The translations under genes were made by a program, and so were the position numbers. Positions 10,837-25,800 of a DNA stretch of 64,000 bases are shown here, piece by piece. The notes under the pieces were generated by a model. The model was given only the letters and a program-made list of their open reading frames with translations. It had not been told where the DNA came from and did no database searches. Source of the stretch: Heliocidaris erythrogramma (Eukaryota; Echinodermata; Echinoidea; Camarodonta; Echinometridae); assembly GCA_025617745.1 (NCBI GenBank), contig CM046853.1, positions 4,212,873-4,276,872 of the forward strand, read 5' to 3'. How positions within the stretch are numbered: the stretch's first letter is position 1; each line of letters begins with the position of its first letter.

Positions 10837-13800
10837 GTAAGAGACGTGTGCATAATTCATCAGAATATTGATTTGCTCAGAAGCACTGTGTACTTTCTGT
10901 AGTTTAAGTGTTTATAGTTAGAATGAACAAAAGCACTTCATGTTTTGGGCCAAGTCTGGTTCAAACAGGTAGGTCTAACTCAGGATGTATGGGCATCAAA
11001 TGGTATGTCAATTTTATAAAGGAAGGATGTACTACACTCCCACCTGTCATGTTGCCAATACAACTTGTCTTCCTATTGAGGATTACATAGGTAAAATAGA
11101 AGCAGCTAATAGTATTCCTTGTGAAAAGAATTTCTTTGTATTGCTATGGGGTTATGAAAAGAGTACATGAAATCAAGTTATTCTTATTCTTTTACTCACT
11201 CAAATTTGTAAAAATACATGGAGCATTCACCCTCATTCTCACTTCTAAAGGCGATGTACTGAAAAACCTCTTTTCTCTTTACATCTAGATACCTTAAGAG
11301 TTACGATTCATACAAGTTGACATTCATGACTGTATGAGTTACATGTATGTGCTGGGAGATTTAATTTGATGTTTGAACTCTTGTTGAATGCAGGTGATTT
11401 TCCGTGTTCTACCACCCAACATCCCCATTGAAGACCCTTACAGCAGAGAAGTACAAGATATGATCAAGGTCACTAACCTCAGAATCAACATCACTGAGCT
11501 CCATTTCCTTGGAGACCACCTCTTCGATGACGGTGATGAAGTTTTTAACAAGTACTACTACGCCCTCTATGAGATGGTTGTGAGAGGTAGCTGTCATTGC
11601 TTCAACCATGCTTCACATTGTGTCCCAGCAGATGGCATGGAAAGCAAGCAACAGATGGTAAGAATTCCTTTGATAATATCAATAGATATTCAAGATGAAG
11701 TTTTATGTATTTTAATTCTTCGTCAAACATGATAACCCTCTCAGTCCCAAGCCATAAAAACCCCATTGAGTTAATACGCATTCCTGCACCTAAGGGACTG
11801 AGAGGGTTAAACAAGACAAGCAAAACAAAAACGAAAAAACATGTAGCACAAAGTACGGACAATCAGATTTTATTATTAGAGATTTTATTGACAAATATAA
11901 ATGGAAAATGTATTAAAGTATTTCAGATTATGGTTAGGAGAAAAGAAGGTAGTAGTATCTTGCTGATATATCTTTAGGGTCCATACTGTCCGAAAGTTGT
12001 TCTTGCTTTATGAGCATTTGGGTAAAACTCTAAGAGTCAGAATTGTTCAGTGGAGAAAGAAAAGGGGGTTTGGGCTAGCAATGAAAAATTTGTTCTATTT
12101 ATGCATATACTAGATATTATGAAAACATTTAGGGCAGTAAATAAAAGATCAGACTGCTCTAGTTACACCAAAAGTAATAGCATATATCTTAAATGATTTT
12201 CTTTTAACAGTTACATGTAGTACTTGAAATATATTCAGAGAATATGCATTAGAATAATACTTAGTTCTATATACCTTATAAAACGGTGAAGTCTGTATTG
12301 CTTGCAGGAAAGGGTATTGTTTATCCTGATATAGGGTAGACATAACAGTCATAAACGAATTTGGTTTCCTCCTGCAGTCTGTTTTTATACAGTATGGGTT
12401 GTGGGTGTAGGACTTTTTTCCCACCATTGAAAGTGGACTTAACATTCAGTTGTGTTTTTCAGTTATTGATGTTACCATATATATAATGACTCACCATCAT
12501 TATGTTTTGAAGCAGAAAGTAGCAATAATTCTCATTTTATAATCCTGTGTCATAATGTGGTTTACAGAAATTTGAGATTCTGTTCAGTTTGAACGGGGTA
12601 TGCTCCTAAATTGATGAATCCCTTTAAATATCCAGATTTTTGTTGTTTTGTTAATGAGGAAAGTGAAACTTAATTGTGTTCTTTGGTGTTGGTCACCTAG
12701 CTATTGGTATTGTACTTATGTCCTACTGTGATGCCCAGTGGCAGATGGGAAACCGGGTCACCGCACCACTCCTTGACAAAAATCATGAACACTCTAGATG
12801 GACTCTGGGAAAGTTTCTAGTTTTGGTTCTTCCTCTGCCAGTCGGCACCCCCCCCCCCCCCTCTCTCTCTCTCTCTCTCTATTTCATATATCATTTTCGT
12901 CTTTCTGCCTCTTTCTTTATCTCATAGTTTTATTTCATGGGCTCTCTTTTATACTGTTGGCAAAACCACTCTTCTTACACATATACAGCCAACTGTTGCC
13001 TTAAACCTGATAATCACTTAAAGGGAAAGTCCACCATGATATCAAGTTAGTTTTAACAGAAGCAGAAAAATAAAAACAAAGATTAATGAAGGTTTGAAAA
13101 AAATCTGATGAGAAATAAAAAACTTATTAATATTTGAAATTGTAATCAATCAAACACAAATTGGCAAAACTGTGACGTATCTTGCTAGCTCCTCTCCCAG
13201 TTGCCCTGTACTAACAAAATCATAATTTTCCATTTTCTTTATAGAAAATATTCAATCGTACATGCACCATTGATAGAATCATTGCACATATGTTTTACAC
13301 AAAACCTATATGAAACAAATCTATTCTATCATCAACAACTAAGAAAATGAAAATTTAATTTTTAAAAATCTGTATTTAGCAAATGGGAGAGGAGCTCGCA
13401 AAACGTCTCAGAGTTGCCAATTTGTGTTTGATTGACTTAAAGAATTCATAACTTTCTCATTTGTTATCAGATTTTTGCTTGTTTGATTTAAAAAACTTTT
13501 TTTTCTTCTCTGATTTTGCTCAAACTTTCACTACTCTGTTTCTATTAAAATAAACTAACTTCCAGATTGGACTTCCCCTTCAAGCTACATGTACATGTAT
13601 AGAGTTAGGAAATGAGAATAGTGTCCCTCAATTTTTTATAATTATTTCCAGCCAGGTTTCGTCACCCAAAAAAATTGTTAGTTCTGTTCAAGCGCTGTCT
13701 TTGCAGAATTTAAAAAAAAAACTTGTTTTTATCATGTTTTTTTTTTCCACACAATAATGCCTGTTTCAGAAAGAGGAACTCACAGATACTTGCTCTTGTG

Positions 13801-16800
13801 TGAATTACTCACAGACTGAAGTGATTAGGCTTACATTATTAGATTTTGTGTGTTACACGCAGACTTTTCCCAAGTGCGCTTTACTAAGCTCATACCAATA
13901 GTATGGCAGCATTTTCTACTTTCCATTAGTTTGAAGAGGGAAAAGTGAAAACAATTGGATGTTGCGTGTGGGCCTTTTCTTGGAGATCTATACATGTATG
14001 CTATTGTTCAAGGACCTTTATATAGGCTACACCTATCATGAAATGAAATGCTTTTATTTGAGATTTTAGAAGAGGTGGTATGAAAATATTAAATGAACAA
14101 TTTTGTTATGGATTCACCAGCTTTCTAGCATGTTATATGCTAGACATGTAGGCTATATGTCGGCACAACAAATGATGCCTGACATGACTCATTTTTTTGT
14201 GTGAAGTACTGAATAATTCTCAAAAATATATCTATGAATATATATTTTCAACATGATTATGACAAAATACTTTGACATTCCCAAATTTTTCATTTCATTT
14301 TATGTTTGTAGCTCCAGGATTTTATTACATTAGTTAAAATCTGTTTAAAAATTGAGTCACAATATATGACATTGTGAAAAAGTGTAGGTTATGTGTAGCC
14401 TAGAAAGCCAGCAGAGGTGATCTATTTGATCCCTCCCATACCTCATCTTCCATCTCTGTGACATACCAGTTTGATGAAGTGTCTTTTCACTACCCACATC
14501 AATCAAGAAGGTTATCTCATGATAGCCTCCTCTATATCTATCTAAACATTGCAGAGTCAGGCAGTGTGTGTATGTGTTTGTGTTTGGTTTGAAATATTAC
14601 CATCGTCTTATCATGAATAATTTTTTTAATACTCCAAAAGGTGGTCTTAAGTGAAGCAATTCTTATTTTTGATTTATGCCAAATTGTGAACATAATTGTA
14701 CAAATTTTACTTTTGTGAATTGAATTTCAATTTTGGAGAAAGCCCCAACATAAACTTTCTGCATTTATTTTTCAGATTAGTTTTTCAACTGTTGATATAT
14801 TCATAAATCATGGGAGGTTTAAGGATTCTGACATACAAATAGTTATACTGTCACATGAATGACTCTGCCAGTTTCATAACACAAAGAAACAAAGTAAATC
14901 ACCTTTGTATGAGGCTAATGTCATTGATACCTAATTTGTTTTTGCTCATTAGTCAAGCAAGGTCCATTGGCATTGGGTGACTTTATGTCATAGCCGACAC
15001 TGCATTTCAGAGGAGTCAATTACCAGTTCAATGTGAGCTGCAACTTCTGTATAACACATGTATACCTTAATCAGATGTTCAGGTTACTCCTGATATATTT
15101 ATATATGGTAGAGCTCCATTGAGAGTATCATGCTGAACTATCGTTTATGTAACTTGTGGAGGAAGATAACTGTAATACTTGAGAAACTTTTGCTCTCAAA
15201 TGCACATACACACAAGCTGCAGTAGATATCTAATAGAGATAGATAGGTAGGTCAAATTATAAAGTTACATGTAGCAGAAGAGAAGGAGAAAAGAGAAAAG
15301 ATAATTATAGACAGGTCAGGGCTTAGACAGCCAGATGCTAACTGATCTTCAAAAGTTATGTCAAATCTGGTAAAATATATACATTTTTTAAAATCTAATT
15401 ATTCATTTCATAACCTCATTTGTTTGTGCACTGTATGAGATTCCTATCATAATGTAGTATGTATGATCTTTTTAGCATACTAGGCCCAGGGTTATGATGG
15501 CTAAAACTGACCAGGTATAAGATGAATGAGCTAAAGGAAAGATAATCTATTTCTTCCCAGTCAGAACCACAATGATATGAATCATAATTGAGAGAGATTA
15601 CGAGGACTTAATACAAGGACAATGAAGAATGTGTCACTAGTGTGTCAGTCGATCCCTACTCTGATAGAAAGTACATTTGTGGAAGTGTCGCTTGCTTTAC
15701 TATCTTAGGGGGGGGGTTAAGGAAGGGGCCAAAGAGGTGCAGTTTTGCCTTCATTTTACCTGGGAGGACTACTTGTGGGAGATATTAATACAATTTATCA
15801 AAATCAGGAATACTCTTTCAGGGAGTCACTTTATGGTGCATTTATGAAAAATCCCCAAATGTAGGGTTTTTTTAAATGCATAGATTTTAATGATAATTTA
15901 TAATAAAAATTGCAGAAGGTGAATAGTTAAAATCTATCCAAACTAAATCTTATTTTCTTTTTGCATTTTTTGATATATACTATACCAAGTGTATTTGTTT
16001 ATTAATTAACAGACAAACCAGTGTGCGAAAAGAGATATTGGCTTTTTACACTTGTCATAATTTAGAAATTCATTATCTTCAGTTTATTTGGGAAGATATT
16101 CATGAACATCTTCCAAACATGTCGTCTCTTTATAAAAAAAAACACTTGTCATTCAAATGTTTGTGCCAATGTTTTTGCCTCTAAAAGGTTGTTCCGCCTA
16201 AAAGCTGTGTGCCTGTGTGGATGATATTGGATATATCTTTTTCTTTTTAGTTAACTTTAAATTTCATTTATTATGTTATGTTGCAATTTATTGTTTTGTC
16301 TTCCTACATATTCTGCAGCTCATTACTAATGTTATATAGAATTTCTTACAGGGTAATAAATGTACTGACACATCTTTGTTTCCTATGTGTTTCTTGTAGG
16401 TGAATGGCCAATGTGAATGTATTCATTTCACTGAAGGAAAGAACTGTGAGCGTTGTATGCCCTTCTATAATGATCAGCCATGGAGACCTGCTGGATTAGG
16501 GGGAGAAAATAATGAGTGCAAGAGTGAGTAGTACCTCTACTTATATCTTTTCAGTTTAGAAAACCAACTGTTACAGCTTTAATTACTTCCTTTGTAACTT
16601 GTTTAGCCAAGTGAAACCAGCGTTTAGAATACAATTGTCCAGTTTATAAAAACTATTTCCGTAGCATTTACGAGTCAGATGAATGGACATAATTTCACCT
16701 AGCTGTATTCATCATACATGTAGGTGGCACTATGAACTATTTTAAATCACTATAAGAAGAGAGTGTTAACCAGCTGGGTGATAAAATTTCACTGTTGTTA

Positions 16801-19800
16801 AATTGTTTTGTTAGATGCCAAATAAATTTAATATGCTACAAATATTTTTTTTGTGTATTGCAAATTGACTTGCTTTCGTATACAATGTAGATGATGATAA
16901 TAAAAGTTTTACTTTGCAGAAATCATCAGGGGAGAGACATAAGCATTACTTTTGTGATATGTAGCTGATGATAGACGGCTATGTAATATTTACATTGGGG
17001 AGTGAATACCTTTAGACCACATGGGTCTCAAACTAATTAACAAAAGTTCAAGGTTGTACTGTGTATGCAAAGGACTGTTTGCATATGCTGTGCATTGCGA
17101 TGAACTCAATACCGTTATATTTATTGTAAATGATCTTTAAAATTTGAATAATCTTATTTTTTTCAAATCTTTTTGTTGCTATTTGCAGGATGTAACTGTA
17201 ATGACCATGCAACAAGCTGTCACTTTGATGAGGCAGTATACCAACTGACCAACGGTGCTAGTGGGGGTGTATGTGATAATTGCATGCACAATACGGTTGG
17301 TCGTAACTGTGAACAATGCAAGCCGTTCTTCTTCATGCATCCAGATCGTGATATCAGGGATCCAAACATCTGCGTTCGTGAGTTTCTCCATAATTTCTTT
17401 TTATGCTTTATCACTTTTGTGAGGGGTGTGAAGCATGAACAAGTTGTGTTCGGAAAAATTAATTTGATTGAAATTGCACTGTTGATTTAAGATAGCCAGA
17501 TACAGTCCCAATGAGCTAATTAGTTATGAAAAGAAAACCATAATGGTAGCGAGCTTGATATATTCCCCTGAGGCTTCATTGCTCGAAAGAATAAGAACTA
17601 AAACAATTTGCCAATTATTTGTTTTTGTTCTGTGCTTTTGTTTTGTATTCTTTGATTTTGATAGAAAGATTGAACTTTTGATTGATTAATTCAGATTTTC
17701 TGTAGTTAATTGCTTCTTATTGGCATTGATAATGCTTCTTTGTTTATTCCAGTTAGAAGAACAGGATAAGAAACCAGACTCGTCATGCTGTGTCCTTGTA
17801 AATGTTGTGTTACATCGATGTTAATTCTTTTCTGGGTTTCTCTTTGAAAATTTTGCTGTATTTTTCTTTCTGTTTACATTCCCAGTTGAAAAAGAATTGT
17901 TGATTGTTTTTCTAATATATTTTGATCGTTTGTCATTTCTTTCTTTTTATGTTGTAAAGTTCAAGATCTATGTCAAATTTAATTTTGATTGAATGTTGAT
18001 TGGATATTTTTTGTCTGAGTTGTTTGTTCAAGGGATGTGCAAGATATGGTAAACTGCTTATAAATTTTTCTACAAAACCTCAATTTTTGCTGCAAGAAAG
18101 GTTTGTAAAAAGGAAAAAAGGGAGGAGAGCTTACCAAAAAATTTGAAAGAGATGAAAATGAATAAAGCACCATGAAGAACCTACAAAAAATGATTGCTCA
18201 AGGAGAACAAGAAATGTCTTTTAATTTTATGCAAGTGGAACTGAGAAATACTGTTCCATATTATCTTCTGCACATCCTATCAGAACTTGCAGAAAATCTG
18301 TGCATGCAAAGTTGATGAGAGAAAGTTCTCATAATTTCTACACTTGAATCCATCCTTAACACTGATTTTTTTGCTTCTGTGAATGGCCCACCCTCCCTCC
18401 CTCCAATATTCCCTACCCCCAGCATGTAACTGTGATCCTGCTGGTTCTGAGAATGGTGGTGAGTGTGCTAGCCACACCCAAGGGGACATGGTAGCTGGGA
18501 TGTGTCTATGTAAGCGTTACGTGACTGGTCAACGATGTGATACCTGTCAAGATGGATACTGGGAGCTCAGGGAGGATAACCCAGAAGGTTGCAGAGGTAA
18601 CAATGCTATCCCATCAAGAGACGTGACTTTGGAGGAGTTGATTTTTCATTATGATAGTGCCTATAAATAGAAAATGTCAATATTTGGTATTAAACCATGC
18701 AGTCAGAATGATATTACATGTATGTATATTCCAATATGTCATTAAATTTTTACTTTTTATTGGTTTTGATAGTATTTTAAGGTAATGTGCATGACCAGGA
18801 AGAACTTAACAATATGTGTTACATGTATTTGTCTAAAATTCATATTTAGATGATATTTTAGCATAAAAGATTTGTCAGTAATGAAAGAACCAACATTTAT
18901 ACAAATTACCTGCTCCTTAAGAGGAAAGGTAATTTGCCAAAAAGCTTTAAAGTATTTGTAAATTTTTGAATGTACATTATATGCACCATACTGTTCAGAA
19001 AGTGTGTGTACCTGGTTTTGTTATTTAATCCTCCTCAACATGATTAGGGAAGTTATTCTGCATTTATTAATTATATCTATTTATATGTTCCTACTTCAGA
19101 ATGTGCATGTAACCTTCTAGGTTCCGAGAACAACATGGGCTGTGATAAGACTACAGGTAACTGCAGATGTAAAAGATACGTCACTGGCCAGAACTGTGAC
19201 AGGTGTTATGTAAGTCCAAATTTATTTATCACATGGTACTCATAAAAAGTATTGTCTATAGCCAACAATCCTCTGAATTCAGAAATTGAGAAAATGTTAT
19301 TTGTGTAAGCTTGGTAAAAGAAATAATTGCCTCACATTGTACCAGTTGATGAAAGCAGAGATTTCATATAGAGTTTTGCAAGTTCACAACCCCTGCATCC
19401 ATTTAATTGTCTGTGCATATGCATATGATCATCCTTAAACACTATGTTTGCCAAAACAAATTATGATGATAGTATTTATGATTTTATTGATTTTATAATT
19501 GAACAATAACCTGAAATAATAGGTTTTTATATCTTGTAAAATGAATGATATGTAGATATCTTTCCATCAATATGTAGCATTGGTATAGAATTTATGTGAA
19601 TAATCATGTAAGATAGCGTAATTCTGCAATTTCCAGTAACCTCCCCATACCATGAAACCCATGAAGCTTATAGTGACTTCTTTGCAATGTTATTTATGTC
19701 TGTTCATCCCATACAGGAGGGTTATTTTGGCCTGAGTGCAGATCTCTATGGATGCAAACAATGTGATTGTGACCCAGGCGGTTCGTACAACAACTCGTGC

Positions 19801-22800
19801 AACCAGGTTTCGGGACAATGCCCATGCCGACGTAACATTGGAGAACGACAGTGCATCCAAGTCAACTCTGGCTACTTTTACGTCAACATGGACTATTACA
19901 CTTACGAAGCGGAGTATGCACGAGCTGTCGGCGAGCTTTCAGTGAGTACCTGTTTAATTGCTTTGAGTTTTAAGCAGGCTTCATGCCAGTATCTGATATG
20001 CTTACTGTATCAAGCATTTAGTGTACCAAGGATGAATTCACCTAGAATTAGGTAATGAATCATATCGATGAATAATTTAAATTAGGCAAAAACTCTGTCT
20101 TCGTCCTCTACCATCCGATACAGAGACAGTGCTGTAATCCTAGTTCACTTAATTTTACAACAGATTTAAAAATGAAATTAAAGAAAAAATGCTGGAATCA
20201 ATTGCACATTCAATAATATTAATGCATAAAAACTTCAAATGATGAACTAAATGATTTCTGTTGTAAACCAATTGCTGACTTGATTTAGATGGGCTGTGAA
20301 GCTGTGAGATGAGCAAAAAGAGTTTCCTTTAAATTAAGTTTTACCTTAATTTTGAATGAATTTAAACTAAGTAGTAGGATATACTACTGAGTGACATAGT
20401 CATATTCCTATTCCTATTCCTTATATTTATGATTAATTGGAAAACTTTGAATGCTTTCCATATCAATATTTTATTTGTTTACAGTTGGTTGACTATTACC
20501 CTAGGATGAGAGAAACTGAATACATAGGTTGGACTGGCCCTGGTTTTATGAGGGTACATGAAGGAGGTGGTATTGAGTTTACTGTCGGTAATCTACCATT
20601 GTCTGGGGACTATGATCTTATCCTCAGATTTGAACCATTGGTAAGTATCATAAAACACACTGTATCATAACAACCCTTACCCGGTACTTAATTTTACGGA
20701 AAGAAGACTTTATAAATCTATAATAATAATAATAATAATAATAATATGATGTCTTGTTTACCCAGGGTAGTCTCATCAGTACTAAATACTGTTCTCCTTG
20801 AGGGCCCTGCATATTATTACCCCAGCTTTAGCATGGCAACCGTAGCGCTCAGTGCATTCAAGGAATAAATCCTACCAGGTACCCACTTACTACACCTGGG
20901 TCAAGTGTGGCAAATGTAGATTAATGTCTTGCCAAAGGGATCGAACCCTGTACCTTGTGATCTGCAGTCTGGTGACTTATCCATTAGACCACAAACCTCT
21001 ATGATGTTTGCTGAAAGCTAGAAGGCCATTAATCCACATCATATAGCACAGAGTTAATGTCCTCCTGGCTTTCAAAATATGAATTTTTCATAATAATTCA
21101 TTTGCATATCTAATGCTATAAATTCTGCTTGCTGCCAGTAATATGTTTTATTTATATTTAGTTATGTCCTGATATATTTATTGTAAACAAGATGCTATTG
21201 GTATCTTTGATATTTGTGTTGTATTTTATTTATTGCTGATGAATTAATCAAATTGAATTGGATGTTCGATGCAGCTCCCTGGTGTGTGGGAAGATGTACG
21301 AATCACCATCAACCGTCCTGGTGACATCCCAACACAGAGTGTATGTGGTAATACCATCCCTCAAGATGACCTTCTTGTTACATCATTGCCTTCAGGTAGC
21401 AGGTGAGAGTACATCTTACCTAGATATATGTATCATCTGCTCAGAGCAGCACAGGGTTAATGTTTTTCTGAATGTCAGCAAACTGTATGTCACTATTTAT
21501 GGTGGATCATGGATTAATCAACATCGATTACTACATGGTATCTCCCAATAAATAGCAATAGGTCAGTCAACTGTCTAACTTTTCACAAATTTCAGCTTAG
21601 TAATCTGGAGATTTTTTTTTCCTTCAAACTATAGAAGAATGTATGTATATATTCCCCCTGAAATAGTTTCCAGGCAGTCTCTCTCTAAACACAAGTATCA
21701 TTCTTTCGTATATTTTGAAACATATGTTTAATTCATCAACTAATAGAGAGAGACTGATACAGGAAGGTGCTCGTTATTCATTAGTTCTAGGTGTTAGGGT
21801 AGTGTAACAGTAAATTGTATATATTTGTTTGTTTGCAGACATGTTGTCCTGAGTAATCCAGTATGTCTGGAGACTGGGAAGACCTACACCATCCGTGTAG
21901 ACTTCACTAGATACAGCTCAGATAACCAAGATAGCAATGCACAGATTCTCCTCGACTCTGTAAGTAATGTTTCACAAAATTCTCATACTGTAGTAAGCCT
22001 GATATGCCCTCATTATTTGGGGTACATACGGTACATAATTTTATTTCAATTGAAAACAGAATTTAGTAGACAGCATGTCTCACAGCATAAGCTGATTTGC
22101 TTATTGTGTATATAAAAGGTAAATTAACACTTCAAATGTAAGTTGCTTGAATTCCACATGGACTAAAAGTTATGTAAAAATGTTCTATAATATATATTAG
22201 TGCTGTATAAAGATAAAATAGAGATATGGTCGGCAGGGAGAAACCAAAACGAACATAAGCCAAGAAAAATTATCAGTGACGGCTATACTGCAGAAACCTT
22301 ATACATTGTTGAAAAGAAATGTTTTGGAATTTGATGAAAAGATGATGAATTCAGTTTTCTCAAAAGTTTTGAAATTTTGACAACAAGGTGGAGAATGAAG
22401 ACATGTATCTCAGAGTTTACTACAGTGTATGCTAAGAATTGTTATCACTATAGATCTCTCTTTTTTCTTGTTTGTAGTTGGTTGTTATGCCGAGGGCTAC
22501 CATCTACCCCATCTTCCAAGGACCTGACCCAATTGAGCAGTATCGTCGTGAGCAGTGGGAATACTACCGATGTGGAGAGGCACATATGTCTGCTGTACAT
22601 TCACGCCCGTCTGATATCTGTAAAGAACTCATGTTCAGCATGTCTGCACTTGCCTTTGATGGTGCACTCCGTAAGTCATCATCTTTTTTTTAATTACATC
22701 CGTAAACTGGGTATTCTGAGAAAGAAACAAAAACATTCAGAAATGCAATTATGGTGAAATTACTGTTATGAATGCTAAAGATGAATATTTGTTCTTTGTT

Positions 22801-25800
22801 TTATATAATTTAATGTGCATTAGTTTTGTTCAAGCTTTGTAAAACTATCAATACCGGCTCTTAAGCTGCATTTCACTATTTCAGTTCAGTTCTATTAAAT
22901 TTCTTCAGAAAATCAGAGCTGGATGAAATGCACCATTTAGAATGGTCATGAAGATAAAAAGGCCAAAGTGAAATTAATACAGTGTCCAACAGGAAGTAAT
23001 GAATGGAGATTCTAAACAAAGAGTTCATCTTTACATTAAATTCAGCATAAATGTGTTGTAACTGCTCTTATGTTTTTGTCCTTAGCTTGCCAATGTGACC
23101 CAACTGGTTCCATCAGCAACATGTGTGATGAGACTGGCGGACAGTGCCAGTGCAAACCCAATGTGATTGGTCGTACCTGCAACCAATGTGCCCCTGGAAC
23201 GTATGGCTTTGGGCCCGAAGGATGCACACGTAAGTTGTCCATCTGAGCTTATTGAGGATTCTTCGTTGCAAAACTTTTAACAAATAATAAATGATATGTA
23301 AACCATGTCTTGGAGAAGAACATGAGTCCTTTTATGAAATTGCGGATTTTATTTTATATGAATTCCAGTAAGTTTGAAAGGAAAGAGGATTATTAGATAA
23401 GAAGTATTTAGTGTCATTACTGGATTTGATTTTGCAAAGACTTCTGATGTACTTTTTGTGTTTGTTTTAACAAATTTTTCAGTGAATTGACTTCATCCAC
23501 TGTTTTAATAGGTCATTATTTTACTCACTTTATCCAGCCATATTTCATGTATTCATCTGATTATGTCTAGATACATATCTCTTTATCTGCAGCGTGTGAC
23601 TGTGATGGGACAGGCTCGTTGAATGAGTTCTGCAATCAGTTAACAGGCCAGTGCCCCTGCAGACCCAACACATACGGACAGCAATGTAATGAATGTCAAC
23701 CAGGATTCTGGAACTTCCCCAACTGCCAACGTTGCAATTGCAATGGACACGCTGACCTTTGTGACTCACGTACTGGAGAGTGTATCGATTGCCAGAGCAA
23801 CACCGCTGGGTTTGAATGTGAAAGGTACATACAGCTGAAAAAATAAGTTGTAACGATGTCAATTTTAAAAGAGATTTCAAACTGAACAAAAAATGTTTCT
23901 GGTTTCTACATACATGTATAAGGGGTGTTGTAAAGTTGCCATTTATTGAAAAGCTGTATTGTGATAGGACAGAGGGAGGACATATTTCATCTTAGTTTAT
24001 TTTTTTATGTTTTCAAGTTGTAGTAAATATGTATGGTTGACCATGGCAGCAAATTCTTTTGCCAAAGTATCAAAAGATGATGAAACCAATGTTGGATCTC
24101 AATTTGATTGTTTGATTAGATGTAAGCGTGGTTACTATGGGGATCCGACAAGGGGCTCTGCGTTGCCATGCCAGGCATGTCTTTGCCCAGGAGGAGCTGG
24201 TAGCGGGAATCAGTTTGCAGAGACTTGTCAATTAGACCAGGCTACTCAAACCGTACAGTGTGATTGCTTTGAAGGATACACAGGTATGTTATTGAACAAT
24301 GTCTGCTCTTCTATGTGACTTTTGTTTATGATGCAAAGTAGTTTCTGAACCCAGGTGGAGTACCCGACAGAAACTCTTTGAAATAATATGAGAGCTAGAA
24401 ACATGTATTGATAGTTGAGCCAAAGCCAGGGTATTATTTACTTTCATATATAGAGAACTTTTTCAAATTTAGTATACAGAAAGATAGTGTTAAGTGGTTA
24501 AGATGAATTTGTGTGTAAATTGCACTTTGTTGTAAGACCACAGGTTTTGTTTTTTCATCATGATTATGTAATTGATTTCATTTGTAGAATTCAACTCTCT
24601 GGGTTGATTTGTACTGCTTAAAAATGTAAGTATGAATAAAGCCTAATGTATGAATCAAGTAAGTTATAAATTTTATTGAATGAGTTGATACATTATGTAA
24701 TAGTTTTACTTTTTCAATACCAGCCTTTTTTCGTAAGTTTGAAAGTGCTCAGCTGCAGTGTTTACAAATGTGTATATTTTTTTCCCCAGGTATTCGCTGT
24801 GACCAGTGTGATAATAACTACTTTGGCAACCCGACTGAACGTAGAGGCGTTTGTAATCTGTGTAACTGTAATGGTAATACCTTGTCTAGTACACCAGGAA
24901 ACTGTGATGCTAGGTCAGGCCGATGCTTGCAGTGTCTTTATAACACTGATGGCTTCAACTGTGAACAGTGTGCTCCAGGATTCTACGGAGATGCAATCCA
25001 GCGAACATGCAGAGGTATTTCAACGATATATTGATTCTTTCTTTTTTTTCCAAACAATGTTTGCATTGTTGTCGTTATTGTCAACTTAAATCATTTTTCC
25101 TTTACTTTGGTGCCACCAAGTTTGCACCAAGTATCACAACTAAGCTTTCACCATGCACCTTTTTAATCATGGTTCATATTGTTGCATCAAACTTTGAAAT
25201 GCATGAGCTCAGCTGCCAACCATTCCGTTTTTGACAGAATTATTACCACTTTTTAACCAATATTACGGCATTCCGTTTTTTCTTCATGAAATACGTTTTT
25301 TTCTGTTTTTTAAGTGTTTGCGTGTGTTCTGTGTACTAGTATACGAAAATACAGTGTTGTCTATGACTTCCGGGTTTGAGCTATCGATACACGTAATGTT
25401 ACAGTCCCACCGACGAAACCGACCCCAAACTGACCGATGGTATGTACATGTACAGTATATCATTGAAATAACGCAAGTTTCGATCGCTCTTCCGTCGTGT
25501 GACTGGGTCGTGTGACTGCGAAAACATGTTTTATTCGCATGCAGTGCTAGTGGTGCCCATGTAGCGTGCGACCCATGCAAAACGCATGTAAGCACCGCAC
25601 CGATCTCTATATGTGGGACAATGTATTACCGCTTACTGAACTGCGCACGGGCTTTGACGCGATCGTGGATTTAACGGAATTATTTCGCGAAACTGGAGAG
25701 GATTTGATCAAAATTAGTGGAAAACGGTCACAGAAGTTTAAAGAGGAGTACAAACAACGATTTCCTGTCATAAAGCCAATCACAAAAGGCGTTGAATTTG

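Noticed and set aside
24007-24119. Extension of laminin exon 14 upstream in the open frame
   Set aside because: An AG acceptor at 24118-24119 joins exactly in the conserved LE frame; the extra residues do not resemble laminin.
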